In this document: one piece after another, positions 14,560 through 23,312 of the stretch | Layout: each line of letters begins with the position of its first letter | Position numbering within the stretch: position 1 is the stretch's first letter | Assembly (NCBI GenBank): GCA_046331705.1 | Contig: JAXLQJ010000066.1 | Location: 1 to 39,668, forward strand | DNA from: JADJOY01 sp046331705 [NCBI: bacterium] | GTDB taxonomy: Bacteria; JADJOY01 | Reading direction: 5' to 3' | DNA length: 39,668 nt | The notes under the pieces: generated by a model | Database searches by the model: none | What the model saw: the letters and a program-made list of their open reading frames with translations, nothing else | What the model was told of the DNA's origin: nothing | Program-made: the position numbers and the translations under genes

Positions 14560-15637
14560 GCAACGAGCCCACGATGCTCGGGTAGGCCTCGCAGGGCGTC
14601 CAGCACTGCGGGCAATCGCCCTCCCAGATCTCCCGCTGCAGCGCCACCGTCGCGGGCCGCCGCCACAGCGCGCCGAGGTCGTAGTCCGCGTCGCGCACGT
14701 TGCCGAGCGGGCGGTCGTAGATGCTGCACGGATGGACGACGCCGTTGGGATCGAGGAAGCACGACGAGCGCAGCGCGTGACAGTGGATCGGCGTGCGCCG
14801 GGAGTCGAGGAAGCGCTCCACGCGTCGCAGGTATTCGTGCTCGAGGAATGCCACGGGATGGATCGGCGCGCCGCGCTGGCCGCGGAAGAGGCGCAAGTCG
14901 GCGCGGATCCGCGGCTCGGCGTCGCCCACGAGATCCACGTCCTGGTTGCCGAAGTAGTGAGCGGAGCGGTGCGCCACGTTCACGTGGAAGTCGTCCCAGG
15001 TGAGCGTCGGGACCTCGCGGCGCGCGGCGTCGAAGCATTCGGCGAGGCGACCGGCGTTGTGCCGCGAGAGCGTGAAGCCGAGCACGACGTCCACGCCGTC
15101 GATCTCGCGCAGCCGCCGAAAGGTTTCCATCTGGCGGCGCCAGCCGCCCTGGATGCCGCGCACCTCGTCGTTGAGCGCTTCGTCGCCGTCGACGCTCACC
15201 GTCAAGATGAGCTTGGCGGGTGCCCAGCTCGCGATGGTGCGGGTGCCCGCGACGATCGCGTCGGTCAGGTAGCCGTTGGTGGGGAAGTGAAGCAGCAGCA
15301 GACGCGAGCAGCTCGACAGGATGGCGTCGACGATGTGGAGAAAGTCCTTGCGCAGGAACACCTCGCCACCGGTGAGGTCGATCCACGAGAAGTCGCTCGA
15401 CTTCGCGAAGAGTCGCCGGATCTCGTCGAGCGAGAGCTCGCCGCGCGGCTGGCGGCGCCAGATCTCGCAGGTCTTGCAGCCGTAATTGCACCAGTACGTG
15501 AGCGCGTACGTGAGCTTCATCGGGAACGCGAGCCGCCGGAAGCTCGCCTCGGCGGCGTTGCGGGCGAGCGCCGCGTAGACGCGCGGCAGACTCTTCCGCG
15601 AGCTCGGGCGCGCCTCGCGCTCGCTGTTTCGTGTCAT
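14513..15637 (-). CDS. Radical SAM protein with SPASM-like C-terminal cysteines
   Basis: A 374-residue radical S-adenosylmethionine enzyme. The [4Fe-4S] cluster motif CxxxCxxC is Cys50-Asn-Tyr-Gly-Cys54-Lys-Thr-Cys57, followed by WIDLTGGEVFLRKDF (the GGE SAM-binding motif). The C-terminal part holds a second set of cysteines (HCHALRSSC, VHPCSIYD, CPQCWTPC), as in SPASM/twitch auxiliary-cluster enzymes. Such proteins modify peptides or act in cofactor and lipid pathways; no precursor peptide is visible nearby, so the substrate is unknown. The ATG at 15637 has GGAG unusually close, so the start is provisional. Confidence 0.88.
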   Translation of the reverse strand: MTRNSEREARPSSRKSLPRVYAALARNAAEASFRRLAFPMKLTYALTYWCNYGCKTCEIWRRQPRGELSLDEIRRLFAKSSDFSWIDLTGGEVFLRKDFLHIVDAILSSCSRLLLLHFPTNGYLTDAIVAGTRTIASWAPAKLILTVSVDGDEALNDEVRGIQGGWRRQMETFRRLREIDGVDVVLGFTLSRHNAGRLAECFDAARREVPTLTWDDFHVNVAHRSAHYFGNQDVDLVGDAEPRIRADLRLFRGQRGAPIHPVAFLEHEYLRRVERFLDSRRTPIHCHALRSSCFLDPNGVVHPCSIYDRPLGNVRDADYDLGALWRRPATVALQREIWEGDCPQCWTPCEAYPSIVGSLLNPANLRSPRHAPQR

Positions 15638-15719
15638 CTCCGTCGCGCCCGCCCGGCGAGAACGTAACCCGCCGCGGAGGCGCCGCGGGACGCGCCGCGC
15701 GCGCTCGGCCGGAACGAGC

Positions 15720-16622
15720 TCAGGCGGCTTCGGAGGACGAGCCCGCCGGTGACGTGCCCGGCGGCACCAAGCCGGCTTCGAGGAGTCGCGCACGCGCCAT
15801 GCCCAGCCCGATCCGCGCCGTGGGGCCGAAGGTGTCCGGGAAGAGCGTCAGCTCGACGCGCAGCTCCGTGCCGCGGAACGGCACGGCGATCGGCGCCACC
15901 TGGCGCCAGCCGCGCACCTCGGGCACGTCGAGACCCGCCGCGAGCCTGAGCCGCGCGATGAGCGGTCGATGGAAGAAGACCCCGAGCTGGGTCAGCTCGA
16001 AGCTGTCTCGCGCCATCTCGCAGCGCACGATCAAGAAGAGCGGCGTGCGCTCGATGACGAGGTGTGTCGCGCCGGCGAGCATTCCGTCCCGGATCCAGTT
16101 GCAGATCAGGAGGTCGAGCGCGTGGCCGGTATCCTGGACCGGCTCTTGGATCACCGCGGGCGGGGTGCTCGGCCGCGTCGAGAGCACGGGTAGCGTGGTC
16201 TCGATGGGATAGATGCGGTCGAGCGCTCGCGCCACCGCCGGATCCGTCGCCAGGCAGCTCTCGACGCGCATGCCGGTGACCGCCTCGAGCTCGCCCACGG
16301 CCGTGAGGTCGTTGGGGTCGGCCATCGCGACGACGAGCCGATCGCTCTTCATCGCCACCGCCACCGCGCTGGTGCGTCGCGCCACCCGTGCCGGCACTCG
16401 GCCGAGCGCGCGCGGATCGAGGTTCCGCTCGTCGAGGGTGATGGGCCGCGCCTGGACGAGCGGCGCCATCACGCGCAGGAACCCGGCCTCCTCGAGGTAG
16501 CCGAGGCGGATCAGGAGCCCGCCGATCCGGCCCCCGTCGTCCTGCTGCCACCACACGGCGCGGTCGACGTGGAAGGGCGTCACCAGCCCTTCCTCCACCA
16601 AGAGCTCACCGAGCTTCTTCAT
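15720..16622 (-). CDS. GspE/PilB N-terminal-domain protein lacking the ATPase domain
   Basis: A 300-residue protein. It starts MKKLGELLVEEGLVTP and goes through RIGGLLIRLGYLEEAGFLRV to AVAVAMKSDRLVVAMADPND, the MshEN/GspE N1 domain that binds nucleotide such as c-di-GMP in relatives. Residues about 170-280 (LICNWIRDGMLAGATHLVIE, then VRCEMARDSFE and RLRLAAGLDVPEVRGW) resemble the N2 domain of type II secretion/type IV pilus ATPases. The protein stops where the Walker A, Asp-box and His-box half would start. It may be a regulatory adaptor for a secretion or pilus motor. The ATG at 16622 follows AGAGGGTGG. Confidence 0.75.
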   Translation of the reverse strand: MKKLGELLVEEGLVTPFHVDRAVWWQQDDGGRIGGLLIRLGYLEEAGFLRVMAPLVQARPITLDERNLDPRALGRVPARVARRTSAVAVAMKSDRLVVAMADPNDLTAVGELEAVTGMRVESCLATDPAVARALDRIYPIETTLPVLSTRPSTPPAVIQEPVQDTGHALDLLICNWIRDGMLAGATHLVIERTPLFLIVRCEMARDSFELTQLGVFFHRPLIARLRLAAGLDVPEVRGWRQVAPIAVPFRGTELRVELTLFPDTFGPTARIGLGMARARLLEAGLVPPGTSPAGSSSEAA

Positions 16623-16647
16623 GTGCGCGCGCCACCACCCTCTGGGC

Positions 16648-16675
16648 ACGGTAGCGCCCGGTGCGGGGAACGCAA
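16648..16675 (-). promoter_or_regulatory. Promoter candidate for the GspE-like gene
   Basis: Minus strand TTGCGT (16670-16675), 16 bases, TACCGT (16648-16653), about 25 bases before the ATG. The TTGCGn -35 is shared with the vapBC and PilZ promoters. Confidence 0.4.
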
Positions 16676-16825
16676 GAAGCAAGCCGACGCGGGGTTGGAC
16701 GAGATCGCCGGAATTCCTGGCGTTTGTCGTCGTCGTGGAGGCGCGCGGCGAGCCTTCGTCAGCTTCCCGTCGCGTGGCTGGCGAAGTTCCGACGATCGAG
16801 TGGCGCGCTGCGGGGCGAGCGAGCG

Positions 16826-16831
16826 TAGAAT
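16826..16831 (+). promoter_or_regulatory. Leaderless-type -10 element of the gamma-glutamyltransferase gene
   Basis: TAGAAT lies exactly six bases before the GTG start, the same geometry as at vapB (TAGAGT, six bases, ATG). No -35 of quality and no ribosome binding site are present. Confidence 0.4.
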
Positions 16832-16837
16832 CCGCGC

Positions 16838-18607
16838 GTGCGGCGCGGCAGCGAGCCCGAAGCGCGAGCGAGGCGCGGTCGAGTCGCGTCGCACCGGCGC
16901 GCGTGGCGGGCGACGACGCTGGCGGCGGCGTGCGCGCTGCTCACCGCGTGCGGCGCGCGCCAGCCGGCCCGACGGGGGGAGACGGCAATGCAACCGAGTC
17001 GATCGGTGGTGCACGCGCGCCACGGCATGGTGGCGGCGGCTCATCCGCTCGCGGTCCAGATCGGCCTCGACGTGCTGAAGCGCGGCGGCAACGCGGTGGA
17101 CGCGGCCATCGCCACCAACGCGGCGCTGGGCTTTCTCGAGCCGGTGTCGTGCGGGCCGGGCGGGGATCTCTTCGCGATCGTCTGGGACGCGCGCTCGCGC
17201 AAGCTCCACGGGCTCAACGGCTCCGGTCGCGCGCCGCGCTCGCTCACTGCCGAGCGGGTGCCGCCGGCGGCGGACGGCACGATCCCGCTCTACTCGCCCT
17301 ACTCGTGGACCGTGCCCGGCGCGGTCGACGGCTGGTTCGAGCTTCACGCCCGGCTGGGACGGTTGCCGATGAGGGAGATCCTGGCGCCGGTGATCGCGCT
17401 CGCCCGCGAGGGCGCGCCGGTGCCCAAGGTGATCGCCGAGAGCTGGCAGCACGCGGAGCCGTTCTTTCGCGACAAGCCGGGCTTCGCGGAGGTGTTCCTG
17501 CCCGGCGGCCGCGCGCCGCGTGAAGGCGAGGTCTTCGCCAATCCGGCGCTGGCGCGCACCTACGAGGCGCTCGCCGCCGGCGGACGCGATGCGTTCTACG
17601 CCGGTTCCATTGCCGACGCGCTGGTCGCGTTCTCGCAGCGAGTGGGGGGATTCTTCGCGAAGGAGGACCTCGCCGCGCACCGCTCGGAATGGGTGGAGCC
17701 GATCTCGACGCGCTATCGCGGAGTGGACGTGTGGGAGCTGCCGCCGAACGGCCAGGGGCTCGCGGCGCTCCAGATGCTCGCCATGCTCGAGCCGCGCGAT
17801 CTGCGCGCGATGGGGCGCGATTCGGCGGCGTTCTGGCACCTCTTGGTCGAGGTCAAGAAGATCGTGTACGAGGACCGCGCGCGCTTCTACGCCGATCCCG
17901 CGTTTGCCTCGGTGCCGGTCGCGGCGCTGCTGAGCGGCGAGTACGCGGCGCGCCGCGCCGCTCTCTTCGATCCCACGCGCGCACAGCCGCGGATCGACGC
18001 CGGCGTGCCGAACCTGGCGCGCGGCGACACCACGTACCTCGCGACCGCCGACGCGGACGGCAACATGGTGTCGCTGATCCAGAGCAACTACACCGGCTTC
18101 GGCTCCGGTTACGTCCTCGCCGAGTGGGGCTTCGGCATCCAGGATCGCGGCGGGCTCTTCAGCCTGGACCCCCGATCCCCGAACCGGCTGGAGCCGGGCA
18201 AGCGCCCGTTTCACACCATCATCCCCGCGTTCGCCACCCGCGACGGGAATCCATGGCTCGCGTTCGGCGTGATGGGCGGCGACATGCAGCCGCAGGGGCA
18301 CGTGCAGGTGCTGGTGAACCTGCTCGATCTCGGCATGGATCTGCAGCAAGCGGGAGATGCGCCGCGCTTCTATCACACGGGCTCCTCCGAGCCGACCGGC
18401 ACGCGCATGACCACCGGCGGGTTGCTGGCGCTCGAGCCGGGCGTTCCCGAAGCGGTGCGCGCCGAGCTCGCGCGCCTCGGCCACGACGTCGTGGACATGC
18501 CGCCGGCGGTGTTCGGCGGCTATCAGGCGATCGCTCGCGATCCCGTGAGCGGCGTGCTCTCGGGCGCGACCGAGTCTCGGAAGGACGGCTGTGCGGCGGG
18601 GTACTGA
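16838..18607 (+). CDS. ggt: Gamma-glutamyltransferase lipoprotein
   Basis: A 589-residue gamma-glutamyltranspeptidase that hydrolyses glutathione and other gamma-glutamyl compounds or transfers the glutamyl group, as a self-cleaving Ntn hydrolase. The mature small subunit should begin at Thr398 in RGDTTYLATADADGNMVSL, the autoprocessing site. Other signatures are KRGGNAVDAAIATNAAL, SCGPGGDLFAIVWD, LPPNGQGLAALQML and FGVMGGDMQPQGHVQVL. The N-terminus has basic residues, a hydrophobic LAAACALLTAC lipobox and a Cys near residue 38, so it is probably a periplasmic lipoprotein. The GTG start has a TAGAAT box six bases upstream instead of a ribosome binding site. The next gene overlaps its end by 17 bases. 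Confidence 0.92.
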   Translation: MRRGSEPEARARRGRVASHRRAWRATTLAAACALLTACGARQPARRGETAMQPSRSVVHARHGMVAAAHPLAVQIGLDVLKRGGNAVDAAIATNAALGFLEPVSCGPGGDLFAIVWDARSRKLHGLNGSGRAPRSLTAERVPPAADGTIPLYSPYSWTVPGAVDGWFELHARLGRLPMREILAPVIALAREGAPVPKVIAESWQHAEPFFRDKPGFAEVFLPGGRAPREGEVFANPALARTYEALAAGGRDAFYAGSIADALVAFSQRVGGFFAKEDLAAHRSEWVEPISTRYRGVDVWELPPNGQGLAALQMLAMLEPRDLRAMGRDSAAFWHLLVEVKKIVYEDRARFYADPAFASVPVAALLSGEYAARRAALFDPTRAQPRIDAGVPNLARGDTTYLATADADGNMVSLIQSNYTGFGSGYVLAEWGFGIQDRGGLFSLDPRSPNRLEPGKRPFHTIIPAFATRDGNPWLAFGVMGGDMQPQGHVQVLVNLLDLGMDLQQAGDAPRFYHTGSSEPTGTRMTTGGLLALEPGVPEAVRAELARLGHDVVDMPPAVFGGYQAIARDPVSGVLSGATESRKDGCAAGY

Positions 18608-20558
18608 GGTGCGTGCGCGCCCGCTCGCGGTCGCCACGCGGGTGTTGTCGATCGCGCTCGCCGCGGCGTGCTCGCACGAGTCGAAGCCAGCGCCATCGTT
18701 CACGCGCACCGAGACGCGGGTCGATTGCAGCGAACGCGATCCGCTCAAGCGGCCGTTCTTCGGCGATCTCCACGTGCACACCGCCCGCTCGTGGGACGCG
18801 TACGGGTTCGGCACACGGCTGCTGCCAGCGGACGCCTATCGCTTCGCGCGCGGCGAGGCGGTGGACCTGCCGCCCGTCGACGCGTCCGGCCACGGCACGC
18901 GCCGGGCGCAGCTCGCGCGTCCGCTCGATTTCGCGGCGGTCACCGATCACTCCGAGTTCATCGCCGAGGTGCGCGCGTGCCTCGATCCCGCCTCGGGGGT
19001 CTACGACGTGGAGGCGTGCCAGATCTACCGGGCCGCCACGTTCGCGAGCCAAGCGGTGTTCGGGATCTCGCTGGTGCCACGCGCCCCCCAGCGCTTGCCG
19101 GCGATCTGCGGCTCGCAGGGTGTGGATTGCGCGGCGCTCGCGGGCGACATCTGGACCCAGGTCCGTCAGGAAGCGGAGGACGCGTACGACCGCACCGCCG
19201 CGTGCAAGTTCACGTCGTTCGTCGGCTACGAGTGGACCGGTGCGACCGGCATCGCGAACCTGCACCGCAACGTGATCTTCCGCAACGACGACGTGCCGCG
19301 GGCGCCGATCTCGTACTACGAGCGGTCGAGCCCCGACGGCTTGTGGCGGTCGCTGCGCGAGCAGTGCAACGACGCCGGTGGTCGCTGCGACGTGCTCGCC
19401 ATCCCCCACAACTCGGACCTCTCGAACGGCAACATGTTCGTGCTCGAAACCGACGCGCCTGGGGGAGTGGACGAGCTGCGCGAGCGTGCCCGCCGCCGCG
19501 CCGAGATGGAGCCCTTGCTCGAGATCTTCCAGCACAAGGGCGACAGCGAGTGCAAGAACGGCTTGAGCGGCTTCGTGGGCGCGCCCGACGAGCTCTGCGA
19601 CTTCGAGAAGCTCGAGCCCTTCGAGGGAGTGCCGGATTGCGGCGAGGGCACGGGCTTCGGCGGAGTGATCGGCACCGGGCTCGGTTGTCGCTCGGCGCGC
19701 GACTTCGCCCGCGGGATCTTGTTGCTCGGCATGCAGCAGGAAGCGCGCATCGGCGTGAATCCGTTCCCGCTCGGCTTCATCGCCAGCACGGATACCCACA
19801 ACGCCACACCGGGCAACGTCGACGAAGCGACGTTCCCCGGGCACCAGGGTGCGCAGGACGCCACACCCGAGCAACGCCTTCAGCCGTCACCGATCAACGG
19901 CTCCGTGCTCAACAATCCCGGCGGGCTGGCCGGCGTGTGGGCCGAGGAGAACTCGCGTGACGCGATCTTCTCGTCGCTCCGGCGCCGCGAGACCTTCGGC
20001 ACCAGCGGCCCGCGCATCGTCCCGCGCTTCTTCGGCGGCTGGCACCTCGACGAGTCGGCGTGCGCGGCGCCCGATCTGGTGGCGCGTGGTTACGCGCAGG
20101 GCGTGCCCATGGGTGGTGATCTGCCGCGCCGCCCCGACTCGGCCGCCGCGCCGACGTTCGTGGTGAGCGCGCTGCGCGATCCGGGCGGCGCGCCGCTCGA
20201 ACGGCTGCAGATCGTGAAGGGCTGGCTGGACCTGGACGGGGTCGGGCACTACCGCACCTACGAGGTCGCGGACTCGGGTGCGCTGGGTGCCGGCGTGAAT
20301 CCCGACACCTGCGAGACCTTCGGCAGCGGCGCCGATGCGCTGTGCGGACGCTTCACCGATCCGGACTTCGATCCATCGGCGCGCGCCTACTACTACGCGC
20401 GGGTGATCGAGAATCCGACCTGCCGCTGGAGCACGCGGGAGTGCAACGCGCTCCCCGCCGGGCAACGTCCCGAGGTCTGCAGCGACGAGCAGCACGTGCG
20501 GCGCGTGATCCAGGAGCGCGCGTGGACGTCGGCGATCTGGTACCACCCGAGCCCGTGA
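18591..20558 (+). CDS. DUF3604 domain lipoprotein (PHP-like)
   Basis: A 655-residue exported DUF3604 protein. Family landmarks are FFGDLHVHTARSWDAYGFG, FAAVTDHSEFIAEV, SFVGYEWTG, DVLAIPHNSDLSNGNMF, LEIFQHKGDSECKNG and FIASTDTHNATPGNVDE. The His/Asp clusters resemble PHP-type metal phosphoesterases, but the reaction is not established. Several Cys pairs (CLDPAS, CGSQGVDC, CRSARD) suit an oxidising periplasm. The N-terminus ends in LAAACS, a lipobox. The GTG at 18591, with AAGGA five bases before it and a 17-base overlap with ggt, is preferred; a second in-frame GTG is at 18609. Translational coupling to ggt is likely. Confidence 0.88.
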   Translation: MRRGTEVRARPLAVATRVLSIALAAACSHESKPAPSFTRTETRVDCSERDPLKRPFFGDLHVHTARSWDAYGFGTRLLPADAYRFARGEAVDLPPVDASGHGTRRAQLARPLDFAAVTDHSEFIAEVRACLDPASGVYDVEACQIYRAATFASQAVFGISLVPRAPQRLPAICGSQGVDCAALAGDIWTQVRQEAEDAYDRTAACKFTSFVGYEWTGATGIANLHRNVIFRNDDVPRAPISYYERSSPDGLWRSLREQCNDAGGRCDVLAIPHNSDLSNGNMFVLETDAPGGVDELRERARRRAEMEPLLEIFQHKGDSECKNGLSGFVGAPDELCDFEKLEPFEGVPDCGEGTGFGGVIGTGLGCRSARDFARGILLLGMQQEARIGVNPFPLGFIASTDTHNATPGNVDEATFPGHQGAQDATPEQRLQPSPINGSVLNNPGGLAGVWAEENSRDAIFSSLRRRETFGTSGPRIVPRFFGGWHLDESACAAPDLVARGYAQGVPMGGDLPRRPDSAAAPTFVVSALRDPGGAPLERLQIVKGWLDLDGVGHYRTYEVADSGALGAGVNPDTCETFGSGADALCGRFTDPDFDPSARAYYYARVIENPTCRWSTRECNALPAGQRPEVCSDEQHVRRVIQERAWTSAIWYHPSP

Positions 20559-20583
20559 GCGCACCGCGCGCCGGCGGCGCCGC

Positions 20584-21285
20584 TCAGCCGGGGCCGTAGG
20601 TGGCGCGCAAGTACCCGACGATGTCGTCCGACTCGAGCATCTCGCGGCCGGTGTTGGGATCGATCAGGTAAGGGACCTGGACCTTGCCGGCCCGTGCGGC
20701 GAGCGCGCCGCGCTTCGGGCTCTCCTTGGGCACGTTGCGGACGAGGTGGATCAAGTCGAGCTCGCTCAGCGCTTCGCGGACCTTCCGGCAATAGGGCGAG
20801 CTTTCCATGTTGTAGAGCTCGAGCGGCTGCGCGGGCGCTGGCTTTCGCCCCTCGACCACGCGCAGGCCGTGCGTGGGTCGCACCGCGCTCGCGAGGTACG
20901 AGAGCAGGTTCCCGAGCAGCGGAATCCGGAAGATCGCGGGCACGCGGCCGTTGCCGTAGGTCGCGTAGAGGTAGCGCACGATGTCGTCGGATTCGTACAT
21001 CTCGCGCCCGCTGGTCGGGTCGACCAGATACGGCACCATCATCTTGCCGCCGCGCGCCTTGAGCTCGGCGCGCCGCGGGCTTCCCTTCGCCACCGGACGA
21101 ACCTCGACGTCGATGTCGAGGTGGGAAAGCGCCTCGCGGGCCTTCCGGCAGTACGGGCACGCCTCGAACTCGTAGAGCACCAACGGCTGCGCGGGCGGCC
21201 GCGCACCCGACGCGCGACGCATGCCGAAACCGAGACGGAAGATGCTCGCGAGATACGAGCGCACGTCGTTCGAGAAGCGAGGCAT
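20584..21285 (-). CDS. Tandem glutaredoxin/GST-N-terminal-like protein
   Basis: A 233-residue protein made of two homologous thioredoxin-fold units. Unit 1 has EACPYCRKAREAL with a full CPYC motif (Cys43, Cys46) and MVPYLVDPTSGREMYESDDI. Unit 2 has ESSPYCRKVREAL, where the first Cys is Ser (Ser163, Cys166), then VQVPYLIDPNTGREMLESDD. The cis-Pro motif (VPYL) is present in both. It is likely a thiol/glutathione-dependent reductase or isomerase, with unit 2 limited to monothiol chemistry. The start at 21285 is the first ATG consistent with the fold. It is convergent with the DUF3604 gene, with only 25 bases between. Confidence 0.85.
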   Translation of the reverse strand: MPRFSNDVRSYLASIFRLGFGMRRASGARPPAQPLVLYEFEACPYCRKAREALSHLDIDVEVRPVAKGSPRRAELKARGGKMMVPYLVDPTSGREMYESDDIVRYLYATYGNGRVPAIFRIPLLGNLLSYLASAVRPTHGLRVVEGRKPAPAQPLELYNMESSPYCRKVREALSELDLIHLVRNVPKESPKRGALAARAGKVQVPYLIDPNTGREMLESDDIVGYLRATYGPG

Positions 21286-21365
21286 GAGCGCACCTGGGCG
21301 GGACGGCGAGGGTAGCAGGTGCCGGCGGCACCGCGTGGTCTTCGTCCCGGTCGACGCCGGGGACG

Positions 21366-22247
21366 TTACGCACGCGCGCGCCGAATCGGGGTCCGCGCGC
21401 TCGGACGATGAGGGTGGGGATTGCGCGCGGGCCTGCCGAAGGCCACGTCGGCCCACAGATCGCACGCGAGGTGGTTGTACTCGATCACCGCGCGCCGCAG
21501 CCGCTCGCCGGGCCAGTCCGCGGGAAGAAGCTCGAGCGGCAGCAGCGGATCGCTCGCGACGAGCCGGAAGGCGCGTGTGCCCACGCGCAAGCTCTCGACC
21601 AGCGCCAGCTCGCGCGACACCAGCGCCAGGCGCGCACGGCTGGTCGCGAGCACGTCGAGCTCGGCCTCGACGAGACGGCGCAGATGGCCCACCTGCCAGA
21701 GCTCCAGCGTGCGTGCCGCGAGCGCGGATCCGTCCTCGGGACGAGCGATCAGCACCTCCGCCGCTCCGCCGGCGGCGGCGAGCCGCGCCGCGATCGGGCG
21801 CAGATCGAGCCGCACGTTCGCGGGTCGCGCCCACGCGGAGGCGTGGATGGGGCGCAGGTGCAGCGCGCGCAGCTCGCGCGCCGTCCGCTCGCGCACCTCG
21901 CGCGAAACGCCCGCGCCGCTCACGAGCAAGAGCTGCCAGCGCCCGTTCCAGTGGCGGCGCTGGTCGAACCACACGCGCTCGCGAATCTCCCGATTGAAGC
22001 GGTCCGCCGCGCGCGTGAAGCCGTACTCCGCGCGGGCGTGACGTCCGCGCACCTCGAGCAAGCCGCGCCTCACCAGCCGCGACAGGCATACCCGCACCGA
22101 CCCTTCGCGGAAGCCGAACCAGCGCCCGGTCTCGATCAGCGCCGAGACCGCGAGCGGTCCGTCGTTGGCGGCCAGCACGTCGACCACGAAACGCTTGAGC
22201 GGGTAATCGTCCGGACGTTCGCGGCGCTCGCCAGTGGCGTTCGGCAT
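21366..22247 (-). CDS. PaaX-like transcriptional regulator
   Basis: A 293-residue repressor of the PaaX family, which in relatives responds to phenylacetyl-CoA-type ligands. The N-terminal winged helix is visible in LKRFVVDVLAANDGPLAVSAL and SVRVCLSRLVRRGLLE. The C-terminal domain ends in the family's DPLLPLELLPADWPG followed by LRRAVIEYNHLACDLW. GGGAGGA lies six bases before the ATG at 22247. It is divergent from the SGNH hydrolase gene, so that intergenic region is the probable self-regulated target. No paa catabolic genes are in the window, so the inducer may be different. Confidence 0.88.
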   Translation of the reverse strand: MPNATGERRERPDDYPLKRFVVDVLAANDGPLAVSALIETGRWFGFREGSVRVCLSRLVRRGLLEVRGRHARAEYGFTRAADRFNREIRERVWFDQRRHWNGRWQLLLVSGAGVSREVRERTARELRALHLRPIHASAWARPANVRLDLRPIAARLAAAGGAAEVLIARPEDGSALAARTLELWQVGHLRRLVEAELDVLATSRARLALVSRELALVESLRVGTRAFRLVASDPLLPLELLPADWPGERLRRAVIEYNHLACDLWADVAFGRPARNPHPHRPSARTPIRRARA

Positions 22248-22285
22248 CGGTCCTCCCGGATCGGATTGTTACGAAAATCCGTGCA

Positions 22286-22316
22286 TTGACCGAGCTTCTG
22301 TAACTCGGGCTATGAT
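22286..22316 (+). promoter_or_regulatory. Promoter candidate of the SGNH hydrolase gene
   Basis: TTGACC (22286-22291), a longish 19-base spacer, TATGAT (22311-22316). A GGGAAGGAG ribosome binding site follows before the ATG at 22351. Confidence 0.45.
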
Positions 22317-22350
22317 CGTCTCGAACATCCAACCAGGGAAGGAGAACGTC

Positions 22351-23277
22351 ATGCGTGAGGTGCTTCGCGCGCTTCGAATCGGTGCTCGGGCGCGACGCGT
22401 CGTGGCGGCGGTCGCGGGAGTCTGTGTGCTCGCGGGCGCTTCGCCGGCGCTCGCCAACAACAAGGTGATCCTCTTTGGCGACAGCTGGGGCGCTCTCATG
22501 GGCTCGCCGCTCGCCACTCAGTTCGACGTCAACGGCCACTCGGACTACGACGTCCTCAACCTGTCGATCCCCGGCTCCACCGCGGACTCGTACGCCAACA
22601 ACGTGGCGGGCGTGATGGACATCACGCTCGGGTACATCATCGCGACGCCGGAAGTGCAGTACGTGGTGATCTCGCTGGGCGGCAACGACCTGCACGCGCT
22701 CTACGCGACGCAGGGGCTCAACGCCAACGCGATCATCGAGCAGAGCATCCGCACCATCGTCGACCGCATCAACGCCGCCCGTCCCGGGCTGCAGATCCTG
22801 CTGACCGGCTACGACATCCTGAAGTGGGACAAGTCCACCGAATGCTTGCTGCTCGCCGCGACCGTGTTCCAGAACCAGATCCTGGCGCCGCAGATCAACC
22901 CCATCTATCTCGATCTCGGCAACCACCTGAACGCGGTGTCGGCCAGCTACTCGAACGTGACCTACGTGAACGAGCCGCTCGGCCTGTGGGGCACGGGGCA
23001 GGGCAATCCGGGCATCCCCAACATCCTGGCGTGGAGCCCGTCGAGCTACGTCGCCTCGGACAACCTCGACTGCGTCCACCTCTCCACCAGCGGCTACAAC
23101 CAGTTCACCGCGCAGATCTACGCCAAGTACTTCAAGCCGCGACTGGGCGGTGGCACGCCGTGCGGCGCCATCGTCGCGCCAGCCAGCTCGGCGACGCGCA
23201 CGTTCGCGCTCGCGGCGCCGATCGCCATCCCCATGGTGATGGTGTCGTGGCTGCGCCGCCGCGCGCGCCGGAGCTGA
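22351..23277 (+). CDS. Secreted SGNH/GDSL hydrolase with C-terminal membrane tail
   Basis: A 308-residue serine esterase/lipase-like protein. Residues 1-35 form a signal peptide with an ALA|N cleavage site. SGNH blocks are visible: FGDSW with Ser45, GGND at 110-113, and DCVH with Asp240 and His243 as the acid/base pair. The C-terminus is distinctive: after a Ser/Ala-rich linker come FALAAPIAIPMVMVSW and LRRRARRS, a hydrophobic helix followed by an Arg cluster, as in surface-sorting tails (PEP-CTERM- or MYXO-CTERM-like layout, though no motif of either is present). The start follows GGGAAGGAG. A strong terminator follows the gene. Confidence 0.87.
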   Translation: MREVLRALRIGARARRVVAAVAGVCVLAGASPALANNKVILFGDSWGALMGSPLATQFDVNGHSDYDVLNLSIPGSTADSYANNVAGVMDITLGYIIATPEVQYVVISLGGNDLHALYATQGLNANAIIEQSIRTIVDRINAARPGLQILLTGYDILKWDKSTECLLLAATVFQNQILAPQINPIYLDLGNHLNAVSASYSNVTYVNEPLGLWGTGQGNPGIPNILAWSPSSYVASDNLDCVHLSTSGYNQFTAQIYAKYFKPRLGGGTPCGAIVAPASSATRTFALAAPIAIPMVMVSWLRRRARRS

Positions 23278-23312
23278 GCCGGTCGCGTCGCGACCCTCGC
23301 TGCGTGGGACGT

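Noticed and set aside
22268-22304. GTTAC...GTAAC inverted repeat as a PaaX operator
   Set aside because: Only five paired bases with a 27-base gap; too little to claim.
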